Source: Desulfobulbaceae bacterium (GTDB lineage: Bacteria; Desulfobacterota; Desulfobulbia; Desulfobulbales; Desulfobulbaceae). Taken from it: a stretch of 53,519 bases of DNA. This document shows positions 35,757 through 44,786 of this stretch, piece by piece. The notes under the pieces were generated by a model, which made no database searches, had not been told where the DNA came from, and saw only the letters and a program-made list of their open reading frames with translations. How positions within the stretch are numbered: position 1 is the stretch's first letter; each line of letters begins with the position of its first letter. Position numbers and translations under genes: made by a program. The stretch is taken from contig JAAYIE010000036.1 in the NCBI GenBank assembly GCA_012744275.1, positions 1 through 53,519 on the forward strand, written 5' to 3'.

Positions 35757-37568
35757 ATGGCAACAACAGTAAAAAAGGAGGCGGCAAACAAAGGTGGCAT
35801 GGGCGCAATCCCCCATGAAAGCGGTACAGCCTTTCGTGTATGGGCTCCGAATGCGCAGCAGGCTTTTGTCATGGGTGATTTTAACAACTGGTCCAAAACA
35901 AAAAACCCGCTCGCAAGCGAAGAGAGCGGTTACTGGTATACTGATGTGGCCGGGGCCAAGCCTGGCCAGGAGTACAAATTTTTACTCAAGAACGGTGACA
36001 TAGAGCTGGAGCGCATCGATCCCTATGCCCGCCAGGTAACTAACTCGGTGGGCAACGGCGTTATTTATGATCACGCCAATTTTGACTGGGAAGGAGATAA
36101 TTTCACTCCTCCCTCCCATAACGAACTGGTCATCTACGAGATGCACATCGGCTCCTTTTACGTAGATGAGGACGGTAAACCCGGCGATTTTGACACGGTT
36201 TTGCGCAGGTTCGACCACCTGGTCAAGCTTGGGGTCAATGCAGTACAGGTGATGCCCATAGCCGAGTTTGCCGGTGATTATTCCTGGGGCTACAATCCGG
36301 CCCATATCTTTGCCGTGGAAAGCGCCTATGGCGGGCCGGATGAATTCAAGCGTTTTGTGCGCGAGGCCCACAAACGTGGCCTGGCAGTGATTCTCGATGT
36401 GGTCTACAATCACTTTGGCCCGAGTGACCTGGATCTCTGGCAGTTTGACGGCTGGCAAGAAAACGACAAGGGCGGCATCTACTTCTACAACGATCACCGC
36501 TCACAAACGCCCTGGGGCGATACGCGGCCGGATTATGGCCGGGGCGAGGTGCGGCAGTTCATCCATGATAACGCCTTGATGTGGCTGGAAGATTACCACG
36601 TGGATGGCCTGCGCTACGACATGACCCTCTACATCCGCAGCATTCACGGCGACGGTGGCGAAGATATCCCCGAAGGCTGGAGCCTGATGCAGTACATCAA
36701 CCAGTCGGTGCGCGAACGTTTTCCCGACCGTATCCTCATTGCCGAAGATTTGCACGACAACAGTGCAGTCACCGCTGACATTGAGCACGGCGGCGCAGGG
36801 TTTCATAGTCAGTGGGATGCCCAGTTTGTCCACCCTATCCGCACCATGGTTATTGTAGCTGAGGATGCCCAGCGCTCCATGGAGGCGGTGGCCAAGGCTC
36901 TCTGCTTCCGCTATGAGGATGACGCCTTCCACCGGGTGATTTACAGCGAGTCCCACGACGAAGTGGCCAATGGCAAGGCACGAGTGCCGCAGGAGATCAG
37001 TGGTGAAGACCCGACCGGCTGGTATGCACAAAAACGCTCTACCCTGGCTGCGAGTTTGGTCTTCACCGCGCCGGGTATTCCCATGCTTTTTCAGGGCCAG
37101 GAGTTTCTTCAGGGCGAATGGTTCAGGGATGATGTACCGCTGGACTGGGACTTAAATGAGGAATTTCACGGCATCGTGCGGCTCTACCGCGACCTGATCA
37201 GGCTGCGCCTTAACCACAAGGGCCTTACACGCGGCCTCTCAGGCCAGCACATACAGGTGAGCCATGTAAATGAGGCTGAAAACATCATTGTCTTCCAGCG
37301 CTGGGATGAACATGGCGCGGGGGATGATGTGATGATTGTCGCCAACTGCAGTAATACGGCCAAGGAAAACTATCTTATTGGCCTGCCAGAAAGCGGAGTG
37401 TGGGAGCTGCGGCTGAACACCGATGCCAGCATCTACAGCGATGATTTTTCCAACTGCGCCAGCCACGACATTAACGCAGAAACGGGCGAGCGCGACGGTC
37501 TGCAGGCCCAGGGCCCGGTGACCATAGGTCCCTACTCGGTGCTCATCTACAGCAAAGACAAGAGCTGA
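35757..37568 (+). CDS. GH13 glycogen-branching-type enzyme
   Basis: 603 residues: N-terminal CBM48/E-set domain (GTAFRVWAPNAQQAFVMGDFNNW, about 20-105), then a GH13 (beta/alpha)8 barrel and a C-terminal beta domain. The four GH13 motifs are present: LDVVYNHFG, DGLRYDMTLYI with the nucleophile Asp, ILIAEDLHDN with the acid/base Glu, and YSESHDEVAN with the stabilising Asp. The pattern and size match the 1,4-alpha-glucan branching enzyme group of bacterial GH13 rather than alpha-amylase; maltooligosyltrehalose trehalohydrolase is the main alternative. The gene stands alone on the plus strand. It links with the sucrose cluster through nucleotide-glucose and glucan metabolism, although no glycogen synthase is in the window. 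Confidence 0.85.
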   Translation: MATTVKKEAANKGGMGAIPHESGTAFRVWAPNAQQAFVMGDFNNWSKTKNPLASEESGYWYTDVAGAKPGQEYKFLLKNGDIELERIDPYARQVTNSVGNGVIYDHANFDWEGDNFTPPSHNELVIYEMHIGSFYVDEDGKPGDFDTVLRRFDHLVKLGVNAVQVMPIAEFAGDYSWGYNPAHIFAVESAYGGPDEFKRFVREAHKRGLAVILDVVYNHFGPSDLDLWQFDGWQENDKGGIYFYNDHRSQTPWGDTRPDYGRGEVRQFIHDNALMWLEDYHVDGLRYDMTLYIRSIHGDGGEDIPEGWSLMQYINQSVRERFPDRILIAEDLHDNSAVTADIEHGGAGFHSQWDAQFVHPIRTMVIVAEDAQRSMEAVAKALCFRYEDDAFHRVIYSESHDEVANGKARVPQEISGEDPTGWYAQKRSTLAASLVFTAPGIPMLFQGQEFLQGEWFRDDVPLDWDLNEEFHGIVRLYRDLIRLRLNHKGLTRGLSGQHIQVSHVNEAENIIVFQRWDEHGAGDDVMIVANCSNTAKENYLIGLPESGVWELRLNTDASIYSDDFSNCASHDINAETGERDGLQAQGPVTIGPYSVLIYSKDKS

Positions 37569-37960
37569 TGATTTTTTGCATGCAGCGCAAAACCATATTC
37601 ATATCACCCACGAACATCACAGTCGGCGACCAAAACGCAGTTTCAAGGTCTGCGTGTGAGCCGCTAAAAATCTATTGACTATTTTTACATCAAATAAATT
37701 TATCCTTTAACTCCTCCAGCTTATACAAACTAAACAATTAAACTTTACTTTATTTCATAAAAATGATACTGAAATTGTGATTTTGATTATACGAACTGTT
37801 TATTTTTATTACCTTTAGTTACTTTTCAAGCTGATTTTTACGCTTGGGATGTTCTACAGGAACCTCCAGAGCAATTTTGCCTTTATGGAGCAGGCATGTC
37901 CTTTCCTCGCCATAACCCTGTTTCTTGGACGTTCTTTTTTCCTCTTGTGGGAGGGGTCTC
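37569..37960. other. AT-rich regulatory region before the hdr-flx operon
   Basis: 392 bases with no gene, strongly AT-rich between about 37660 and 37840, unlike the flanking genes. A candidate promoter is TTGACT at 37675-37680 with ATTTAT after a 17-base spacer (37698-37703); it would leave a 5' leader of about 250 bases before hdrC. The palindrome-poor AT stretch at 37740-37815 could bind a global regulator. I did not find a clean Rex-type dyad. Confidence 0.4.
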
Positions 37961-38512
37961 ATGAATATTATTGATCTTACCGCCGCTGACTGCGATTTTC
38001 AGGCGGAGGTTGCGTCCCGCAGCGGGCAAGACCTGAAGACCTGCTATCAATGCGGCAACTGTACAGCCGGATGTCCATACACCTTTGCCTACGATGTCCC
38101 GGTGAGCCAAATCATGCGTCTCATCCAGGCTGGCCAGCGGGAAACGGTACTGAACAGCAAATCGCTGTGGTTATGCGCTTCCTGCCAGTCTTGCACTACG
38201 CGATGTCCCAACAGCATTGATGTGGCCAAGGTTATGGACGTGTGCCGGCACATGGCGCGGGAAAACGGCTGTGTTAGCGAGCGTACCAGCAAACTTTTCA
38301 CCGATGCGTTCTTGCAATCTGTGGAGAAACACGGCCGCGCCTTCGAACTGGGCCTGATGGCCACGTACACCATGAAATCAGGGCGTTTTTTTGACAATAT
38401 AGCCCTTGGCCCTCCAGCCCTGCTGCATAACAAGCTCTCGCTCAAGCCACACTCCATCCAGGGCAAAGAGCAGGTGGCCCGTATTTTTGAACGCTTCCGT
38501 AAAGGAGAATAG
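37961..38512 (+). CDS. hdrC: Heterodisulfide reductase-like subunit C
   Basis: 183-residue cytoplasmic iron-sulfur protein. Two [4Fe-4S] motifs: CYQCGNCTAGCP (28-39) and CASCQSCTTRCP (72-83), at the usual HdrC spacing. The ATG at 37961 has GGGAGGGG upstream; a start at 37925 is less likely. It is the first gene of an eight-gene plus-strand operon (hdrC-hdrB-hdrA-flxD-flxC-flxB-flxA-rubrerythrin). HdrC carries electrons from HdrA to the HdrB active site. Confidence 0.95.
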   Translation: MNIIDLTAADCDFQAEVASRSGQDLKTCYQCGNCTAGCPYTFAYDVPVSQIMRLIQAGQRETVLNSKSLWLCASCQSCTTRCPNSIDVAKVMDVCRHMARENGCVSERTSKLFTDAFLQSVEKHGRAFELGLMATYTMKSGRFFDNIALGPPALLHNKLSLKPHSIQGKEQVARIFERFRKGE

Positions 38513-38523
38513 AGGAGAATAGC

Positions 38524-39417
38524 ATGGCAAAAATTGCCTATTATCCAGGTTGTTCCGGGCAAAGCACCTCACTGGAGTACGACCTGTCCACCAGAGCGGT
38601 TTGCCGGGCTCTGGGCATTGAACTCGTTGACATTGAAGACTGGAGCTGTTGCGGCTCTACCCCCGCGCATACGGTCAACCATGTGCTGTCTGCGGCCTTG
38701 TCGGCACGCAATCTGGCCCTGGTTGAACAACAGGGCATGGATACGGTCACTACTCCTTGTCCGAGCTGTTTGAGCAACCTGCGCACCGCCGCCCATAAAA
38801 TGGAAGATGCAAGCTTCCGCGATCAGGCCAACGCCCTTTTGGATACTCCCTGCACCACAAAAATTGAAACGCTGTCCGTGCTGCAAGTGATCGCTGAACA
38901 GGTTGATGCGGAAACAATACGCGCCAAGGTTGTCAGGCCGCTCACCGGCCTGAAAGTGGCCTGTTATTACGGTTGTATCATGAACCGGCCCCCCGCGCTC
39001 ATGCAGTTTGACAACCATGAAAACCCCATGGCCATGGACAAACTTATGGGCCTTTTGGGAGCAGAAGTTGTGCCCTACCCCCTTAAAGTAGAATGCTGCG
39101 GCGCTTCCTTTGGCGTACCCCGGGTGGACATTGTCACCAGGCTAGCAGGAAAACTTCTGGATGCTGGCCGTGATTTGGATGCTGACGCCTTTGTCACTGC
39201 CTGTCCGCTCTGCCAGATGAATCTGGACATGCGTCAGGGGCAGATCAACACTGCCCTGAAGGAAAATTTTCGTATTCCCATATTTTACTACACCCAGTTG
39301 CTCGGTTATGCCCTGGGCATTGACGACAAAGAGCTGAAGTTCAATAAGCTCTGTGTCAATCCGCGGCCCGTTTTCAAAAAACTGAGCGAACTTAAAGAAG
39401 CGGCGCAAGCCGGCTAG
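38524..39417 (+). CDS. hdrB: Heterodisulfide reductase-like subunit B
   Basis: 297 residues with two cysteine-rich CCG domains. The first has YYPGCSGQS, WSCCGSTP and PCPSCLSNLR; the second has YYGCIMNRP, VECCGASFGVP and ACPLCQMNLDM. In methanogen HdrB these hold the non-cubane [4Fe-4S] clusters that cleave a disulfide. The motifs are complete, so a disulfide or trisulfide substrate is expected; in sulfate reducers the DsrC trisulfide is often proposed. It starts 11 bases after hdrC, with its own ribosome site duplicated in GGAGAATAGAGGAGAATAG. Confidence 0.95.
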   Translation: MAKIAYYPGCSGQSTSLEYDLSTRAVCRALGIELVDIEDWSCCGSTPAHTVNHVLSAALSARNLALVEQQGMDTVTTPCPSCLSNLRTAAHKMEDASFRDQANALLDTPCTTKIETLSVLQVIAEQVDAETIRAKVVRPLTGLKVACYYGCIMNRPPALMQFDNHENPMAMDKLMGLLGAEVVPYPLKVECCGASFGVPRVDIVTRLAGKLLDAGRDLDADAFVTACPLCQMNLDMRQGQINTALKENFRIPIFYYTQLLGYALGIDDKELKFNKLCVNPRPVFKKLSELKEAAQAG

Positions 39418-39426
39418 GAGGAAGCA

Positions 39427-41409
39427 ATGCGAATCGGCGTTTTTATCTGTCATTGCGGCAGCAACATAGCCGGCACCGTGGATTGCGAATCGGTAGCGGA
39501 GTTGGCTTCCGGCTTTCCGGAAGTCGTCTACTCCACGGATTCCATGTACACCTGTTCGGAACCGGGCCAGGAAGGTATTATCACTGCAATCCACGAACAG
39601 AAGCTGGATGGGGTGGTAGTGGCGTCCTGTACGCCACGTATGCACGAGCCCACCTTCCGCCGGGCCGTGGAGCGGGCTGGGCTTAATCGCTACATGTTTG
39701 AAATGGCCAATATCCGGGAGCATGTTTCCTGGATCGGCAAAGATAAGGAGCACAACACCAACAAGGCTGCTGACCTGGTGCTCATGGCCGTGGAAAAACT
39801 GCGCCGGAACAGGCCACTGGTGCCCAAGAGCTTTGAAACCATCAAACGGGTTCTGGTAATAGGCGGTGGCGTGGCCGGCATTCAGGCAGCACTTGACTGT
39901 GCCGACGGCGGCCTGGATGTGGTCATGGTGGAGCGCGACCAGAGCATTGGTGGTAAAATGGCCAAGCTGGACAAAACCTTTCCCACCATCGACTGCTCTT
40001 CCTGCGTACTGGGCCCGAAGATGGTGGATATTGCCCAGCACGAAAAAATCACCTTGCACACCTGTGCGGAAATTGAAGCGGTGAGCGGTTATGTAGGCAA
40101 CTTTTCAGTCACCATTCGTCGCAGGGCCACCTATGTAGATTGGACAAAGTGCACGGGTTGCGGGGTGTGTACGGAAAAATGCCCCAGCAAGCGCAGTCCA
40201 GATGTCTTCAACGAATTCATGGGCACTACCACAGCCATCAATATTCCTTTCCCACAGGCGATTCCCAAAAAGGCTGCCATCAATCCGGCTACCTGTACAA
40301 TGATCCAGAAGGGTAAATGCGGAGTCTGCGCCAAAGTCTGTCCGGTGGGCTGTATTGATTACGAGCAGCAGGACGAACTGATTAACGTGGATGTCGGCGC
40401 CATTGTGGTGGCCACCGGCTACGACCTCTTCGATTGGCACAAGTATCCACAATACGGGGAAGGCCGTTACCCTGATGTGATCACCTCGCTGCAATATGAG
40501 CGTTTGCTCTCCGCCTCCGGGCCCACCGGCGGCCACATCAAGCGCCCTTCGGACGGCAAGGAACCTAAAAATGTGGTGTTTATCCAGTGCGTTGGTTCAC
40601 GGGATCGCTCGGTGGACCGCCCCTACTGCTCGGGTTTCTGCTGTATGTACACGGCCAAACAGGCCATCCTCACCAAGGATCATATCCCCGACTCCCAGTC
40701 CTACGTCTTCTACATGGATATCCGTGCTCCTGGTAAGGGCTACGACGAGTTCACCCGCCGGGCCATGGAGGAGTATGGCGCACAATATGTGCGCGGTCGG
40801 GTTGCCATGATTTACCCACATGGCGAACAACTCATGGTGCGGGGTGCAGACACCCTGGCCGGAACCCAGGTTGAAGTACCTGCAGATCTGGTGGTGCTGG
40901 CCACAGGTGTGGAGGCAGCCCAAGGGGCGGTAAAACTGGGAGAAACCCTGCGGGTCGTACCGGATCAGTACGGCTTTTTTGTGGAAAGCCATCCCAAACT
41001 CAAACCCGTGGAAACCAACACCGCCGGGGTGTATCTGGCTGGGGCCTGCCAAGGACCAAAAGATATCCCCACCTCTGTTGGCCAGGGCAGCGCTGCCGCA
41101 GCCAAGGCCTTGGGCCTGCTCTCCAAGGAGCGGCTGGAATCCGATCCGGCGGTCTCCAAGGTAAACCTGAGTCGCTGCGTGGGCTGCCAAAAGTGTATTG
41201 GTACCTGTCCCTTTGGAGCCATCAAGGCGATTACCGATCGCCAGGGCAAGCTCAAAGCAGAGGTCATCGAAACCGTGTGCCAGGGCTGTGGTATTTGTAC
41301 GGTTACCTGTCCGCAGGGAGCGATTCAATTGGAACATTTTACCGATAACCAAATCCTTGCGGAGGTAAATGCCTTATGCCCGCCCAAGATGAACGCGAGC
41401 TTCGAATAG
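39427..41409 (+). CDS. hdrA: Heterodisulfide reductase-like subunit A (bifurcating flavoprotein)
   Basis: 660 residues. An N-terminal domain begins IGVFICHCGSNIAG. An FAD-binding Rossmann motif VLVIGGGVAGIQAALDCADG follows at about 141-160, and a cluster-binding Cys segment FPTIDCSSCVLGPKM. Ferredoxin-type inserts are CTGCGVCTEKCP and CGVCAKVCP. The C-terminal ferredoxin domain has CVGCQKCIGTCP and CQGCGICTVTCP. HdrA's flavin splits electron pairs between ferredoxin and HdrBC in the methanogen complex. Length and motifs are standard. The gene overlaps flxD by 34 bases. Together with FlxABCD it is expected to oxidise NADH and reduce ferredoxin and a disulfide. Confidence 0.95.
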   Translation: MRIGVFICHCGSNIAGTVDCESVAELASGFPEVVYSTDSMYTCSEPGQEGIITAIHEQKLDGVVVASCTPRMHEPTFRRAVERAGLNRYMFEMANIREHVSWIGKDKEHNTNKAADLVLMAVEKLRRNRPLVPKSFETIKRVLVIGGGVAGIQAALDCADGGLDVVMVERDQSIGGKMAKLDKTFPTIDCSSCVLGPKMVDIAQHEKITLHTCAEIEAVSGYVGNFSVTIRRRATYVDWTKCTGCGVCTEKCPSKRSPDVFNEFMGTTTAINIPFPQAIPKKAAINPATCTMIQKGKCGVCAKVCPVGCIDYEQQDELINVDVGAIVVATGYDLFDWHKYPQYGEGRYPDVITSLQYERLLSASGPTGGHIKRPSDGKEPKNVVFIQCVGSRDRSVDRPYCSGFCCMYTAKQAILTKDHIPDSQSYVFYMDIRAPGKGYDEFTRRAMEEYGAQYVRGRVAMIYPHGEQLMVRGADTLAGTQVEVPADLVVLATGVEAAQGAVKLGETLRVVPDQYGFFVESHPKLKPVETNTAGVYLAGACQGPKDIPTSVGQGSAAAAKALGLLSKERLESDPAVSKVNLSRCVGCQKCIGTCPFGAIKAITDRQGKLKAEVIETVCQGCGICTVTCPQGAIQLEHFTDNQILAEVNALCPPKMNASFE

Positions 41410-41873
41410 TCGGCTTTTTGTGTAACTGGTGCTCCTACGGGGGGGCGGATACGGCAGGTGTTGCCCGTTTCACCCAACCCACTGACCTGCGTATTATACG
41501 GGTGCCCTGCTCCGGCAGGATTGATCCGCTTTTTGTCGTGCGCGCCCTACTAAACGGTGCAGATGGGGTATTGGTCTCCGGCTGTCACCCCCGCGACTGC
41601 CACTATGCCGAGGGTAATTTCTACGCTCGCCGGCGTCTGGAGATGCTCAAGCGGTTTTTACCCATTACCGGCATTGACGAGCGCCGCTTCGAATACACCT
41701 GGGTCTCGGCCTCTGAAGGCCAGCGCTGGCAGCACGTGGTGACGGAATTCACCCGTCGCATCCATGAACTGGGCCCGGCGCAGTCTTTTAATCCGGCAAC
41801 CCAGGAGGAGTGGTTTAATCTGGCCCTGAACGAAGCGTCCAAGGGCGAAGCCTGTGCCTGCCACGGCTCATGA
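41376..41873 (+). CDS. flxD: MvhD/FlxD-type electron-transfer subunit
   Basis: 165 residues, MvhD family, binding a [2Fe-2S] cluster. Characteristic segments are VGFLCNWCSYGGADTAG, IRVPCSGRIDPLFVVRAL, and GVLVSGCHPRDCHYAEGN, with four conserved Cys. In methanogens MvhD connects hydrogenase to HdrA; in bacteria the same protein connects the Flx NADH dehydrogenase. A G7 run occurs at 41439-41445 with the frame intact. It overlaps hdrA by 34 bases and is followed by a 91-base gap containing a GCCGG/CCGGC hairpin. Confidence 0.94.
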   Translation: MPAQDERELRIVGFLCNWCSYGGADTAGVARFTQPTDLRIIRVPCSGRIDPLFVVRALLNGADGVLVSGCHPRDCHYAEGNFYARRRLEMLKRFLPITGIDERRFEYTWVSASEGQRWQHVVTEFTRRIHELGPAQSFNPATQEEWFNLALNEASKGEACACHGS

Positions 41874-41964
41874 TATTCTGCACAGCAAACAAGACCACGA
41901 AACAGTCTGTTTTGCCGGGAGCACCGGCACAGACAGTGCGAACTTGCTATCAAGGAGAGGGAAA

Positions 41965-42921
41965 ATGTCCCAATTGGAAGAGTTAAAGGCCGCCATTCGG
42001 GGGCATTTGGACTCGCTGGATTGCGTGATCGGCTGGGAGCAGGGCTATGATCCTCTCCATGCCACCCCGCTTTTTATCCGCAACGAGAGCGATCTTGAAC
42101 GGCTGAGTATCAGCCCGCTGGCTGTACATAATCCGGCCACCTATGCTACCGGCTTTGCAGGTAAAAAAATCGGCATGGTGGTACGGGGCTGTCATAGCCG
42201 CAGCATCATTGAACTCTTGAACGAAAAACTGATTGAACGGGAAAATGTGGTGCTGTTTGGCCTCTGTTGCGACGGTGTGGTCAGCCAGCGCAAAATTCGC
42301 ACTGCCCTGCCCGCTGATCCCGGCTTTGTTGAGGCGGTGGAAATCGGCGATGATGCACTGCACATTACGCTTGCTGGTGAAAAAACCACCATCAAACTCC
42401 AGGATGTCCTGGCCGATAAATGTCGCATTTGCGCCTACCCTGACCCGCTCTTGGCTGATGTGCTGATCGGCAATAAGCATGACTCCCGTCCTGAGGAAAC
42501 ACTGGCCTGTCAGGAAGCCTTTGAGGCCAAACCCAATGCCGAAAAATTTACCTTCTGGCAGGACACCATGAGCCGCTGCATCCGCTGCTACGCCTGCCGC
42601 AATGTTTGCCCCATGTGCGTGTGCCAGGATTACTGCATTGCCGCCAGCCGCGACCCCCTTTGGATGAGCCAGGAAAACAGCCCGGCTGAAAACTTTATGT
42701 TCCAGATGATTCATGTCTCTCATCTGACCGGCCGCTGCACCGAATGCGGTGAATGCGAACGCGCCTGTCCGGTGGACATCCCGCTTATGCTACTGCGTCG
42801 CTACATGAATAAACAGGTGCAGGAGGTGTTCGGGCACCAGGCAGGAACCTCATTGGACAAAACCCCGCCGCTGCTCACCTTTCAGGTTGAAGAAGCGCGC
42901 ATCAAGGAGCGAGACTGGTAA
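41965..42921 (+). CDS. flxC: FlxC-type iron-sulfur subunit (FrhB/FdhB-like)
   Basis: 318 residues from the ATG at 41965, with AAGGAGAGGG upstream; a frame open from 41854 runs inside the previous gene. The first 200 residues resemble F420-hydrogenase beta/FdhB proteins (GMVVRGCHSRSIIELL, FGLCCDGVVS, DKCRICAYPDP). Then come two Cys clusters: CIRCYACRNVCPMCVCQDYC and CTECGECERACPVD. In the described bacterial FlxABCD-HdrABC systems two iron-sulfur proteins of this kind relay electrons from FlxA. The B or C label between this and the next gene is a positional judgement. Its TAA shares a base with the next ATG. Confidence 0.85.
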   Translation: MSQLEELKAAIRGHLDSLDCVIGWEQGYDPLHATPLFIRNESDLERLSISPLAVHNPATYATGFAGKKIGMVVRGCHSRSIIELLNEKLIERENVVLFGLCCDGVVSQRKIRTALPADPGFVEAVEIGDDALHITLAGEKTTIKLQDVLADKCRICAYPDPLLADVLIGNKHDSRPEETLACQEAFEAKPNAEKFTFWQDTMSRCIRCYACRNVCPMCVCQDYCIAASRDPLWMSQENSPAENFMFQMIHVSHLTGRCTECGECERACPVDIPLMLLRRYMNKQVQEVFGHQAGTSLDKTPPLLTFQVEEARIKERDW

Positions 42922-43958
42922 TGGAACGATTCATCACAGAGGCCAATTTGCAGCAGTTTGCTGCAACCTTGGCCGGGAAAAAACACGTGCTGGCCCCGGT
43001 TGCCTCCGGTGGCACCACCTGCTTTCGTCGTTTGGTGCCCGGTATGCGGCTCGACTTTTCCCGCATGGCCGTTATCTCCCCAAAGGATGCCACCTTCCCC
43101 CGCAATGAAACTCTGCTGCTCGTGCAACGTTATGTGGAAGAATCTGGCAAAAAGCTGGAGTTGAAGGAACAACTGCCCGAAGGGGAATGCATTGTCATCG
43201 GCAGTCGCCCCTGCGGGGCCCGCGGCAAACTTATTTTTGATCCGGTGTATGAGACCGAAGCGATCAAGGACCCCTACTATCTCAGGCGGCGAGACAACAC
43301 CCTTTTCATCACCCTGAGCTGTGATCGGCCAGAAAGCACCTGTTTTTGTCACAGTGTGGGCAGCAACCCTGCGGACGGAACCGGCTCAGATGTACTTTTG
43401 ACCGCGGTGGAAGGCGGCTTTTTTGCCCGCGCAATCACTCCCAAGGGCGAAGAGCTGCTTGCAGATGCACTTTTTGAAGAGGCAGGTACACGCGCTGAAG
43501 AAGCGGCGGCCAAGCAGACAAAGGCTAGGGAACTCATGGGCCAAGCTCATGATTTTTCCTCTGCGGCAGCCAAGCTGCTTGAGCGTTTTGATGACATGGG
43601 CTTCTGGCAAGCCCAGTCAAATAAATGCATCTCCTGCGGAGCCTGTACTTACATGTGCCCCACTTGCTACTGTTTCAACATTACCGATGATGAAGCAGGC
43701 CTGGTGAGCCGTCGTTTACGCTCCTGGGATAACTGCATGTCGCACACCTTCACCCTCGAAGGTAGCGGCCATAATCCACGCGGCACCAAAGCGCACCGCC
43801 TGAAGAACCGGGTCGGACACAAGTTCAGCTACTATCCGGATCTGCACGCCAGTCAGATTGCCTGTTGCGGTTGCGGTCGCTGTATCAAACAATGTCCGGC
43901 CGGGGTTGATATCCGCCAGGTCGTGATGGCAGCACAGGAGTACGTCGATGAGCGCTAA
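42921..43958 (+). CDS. flxB: FlxB-type iron-sulfur subunit (AsrA-like)
   Basis: 345 residues resembling the AsrA/HydB-type electron-transfer proteins. The N-terminal half is a ligand-binding-like region (VLAPVASGGTTCFRRLV, IVIGSRPCGARG, FFCHSVG-like Cys segment reading STCFCHSVGSNP). It ends in two [4Fe-4S] motifs: KCISCGACTYMCPTCYC and CCGCGRCIKQCPAGVD. It overlaps flxA by 11 bases and shares one base with the previous gene. It is expected to pass electrons between the FlxA flavin and the Hdr part of the complex. Confidence 0.85.
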   Translation: MERFITEANLQQFAATLAGKKHVLAPVASGGTTCFRRLVPGMRLDFSRMAVISPKDATFPRNETLLLVQRYVEESGKKLELKEQLPEGECIVIGSRPCGARGKLIFDPVYETEAIKDPYYLRRRDNTLFITLSCDRPESTCFCHSVGSNPADGTGSDVLLTAVEGGFFARAITPKGEELLADALFEEAGTRAEEAAAKQTKARELMGQAHDFSSAAAKLLERFDDMGFWQAQSNKCISCGACTYMCPTCYCFNITDDEAGLVSRRLRSWDNCMSHTFTLEGSGHNPRGTKAHRLKNRVGHKFSYYPDLHASQIACCGCGRCIKQCPAGVDIRQVVMAAQEYVDER

Positions 43959-44778
43959 TCCCTATCTTCCCGATATGGCGACTGTGGTCGAAGTTATCGA
44001 AGAAACGCCGAATATTAAATCATTTCGGCTGGTTTTAAACGATGACGACAAAATGAAAACCTTCACCTTCCAGCCGGGCCAGGTTGGCCAGCTTTCGGTT
44101 TTTGGTGCAGGCGAATCCACCTTTGTCATCAATTCCTCGCCAACCCGGATGGACTACCTTCAGTTCAGTGTGATGCGGGTGGGTGAAGTCACCACCCGGT
44201 TGCATCAGCTCAAACCCGGCGACCAGATTGGCGTGCGCGCTCCCTTGGGAAAACCCTTCCCGGTGGAAAACATGAAGGGAAAAAACGTGCTCTTCATCGG
44301 CGGCGGCATCGGCATGGCACCCCTGCGTACCCTGTTTACGTACATGCTCGACAATCGCAGCGACTTTAAAGACATAACCTTACTTTATGGTGCACGCACC
44401 CCGGTAGATCTGACTTACCAGGAGGAACTGCCTGAATGGCTGGGCCGTGAAGATATCAACACTGTACTCTGTGTGGACAACGAATATCCTGGCTGGGAGC
44501 ACAAGGTAGGCCTGATTCCCAATATTTTACTGGAGATGAATCCTTCTCCTGAAAACACGGTGGCCATTACCTGCGGCCCGCCGATCATGATTAAATTTAC
44601 CCTGCAGGCGCTGAAAAAACTGGGATTTGAGGATGAACAAATCATCACCACCCTGGAAAAACGCATGAAATGTGGAGTAGGTATTTGTGGCCGGTGCAAT
44701 ATCGGCACCAAGTATGTGTGTCAGGATGGCCCTGTCTTTACCTATGCCCAACTTAAGCAGCTGCCCTCGGAACTTTAG
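43948..44778 (+). CDS. flxA: FlxA-type NAD(P)H-oxidising flavoprotein
   Basis: 276 residues of the ferredoxin-NADP reductase superfamily. The FAD-binding beta barrel (FQPGQVGQLSVFGAGE; NSSPTRMDYLQFS as the flavin motif) is followed by an NAD-binding domain (FIGGGIGMAPLRTLF, YGARTPVDLTY, ITCGPPIMI). The end carries four Cys for a [2Fe-2S] cluster (CGVGICGRCNIGTKYVCQDGP), as in PyrK-like proteins. It is the likely NADH entry point of the bifurcating complex. It is followed nine bases later by a rubrerythrin-like gene. Confidence 0.92.
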   Translation: MSANPYLPDMATVVEVIEETPNIKSFRLVLNDDDKMKTFTFQPGQVGQLSVFGAGESTFVINSSPTRMDYLQFSVMRVGEVTTRLHQLKPGDQIGVRAPLGKPFPVENMKGKNVLFIGGGIGMAPLRTLFTYMLDNRSDFKDITLLYGARTPVDLTYQEELPEWLGREDINTVLCVDNEYPGWEHKVGLIPNILLEMNPSPENTVAITCGPPIMIKFTLQALKKLGFEDEQIITTLEKRMKCGVGICGRCNIGTKYVCQDGPVFTYAQLKQLPSEL

Positions 44779-44786
44779 GAGCGATT

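Noticed and set aside
37887-37976. Short frame (29 codons) overlapping the hdrC start
   Set aside because: It has no convincing ribosome site and runs out of frame into hdrC; nothing distinguishes it from chance.
41965-42921. F420-reducing hydrogenase beta subunit
   Set aside because: Similarity to FrhB/FdhB is limited to the N-terminal part, there are two extra ferredoxin-type clusters, and the operon is Hdr-Flx; an electron-transfer subunit fits better.
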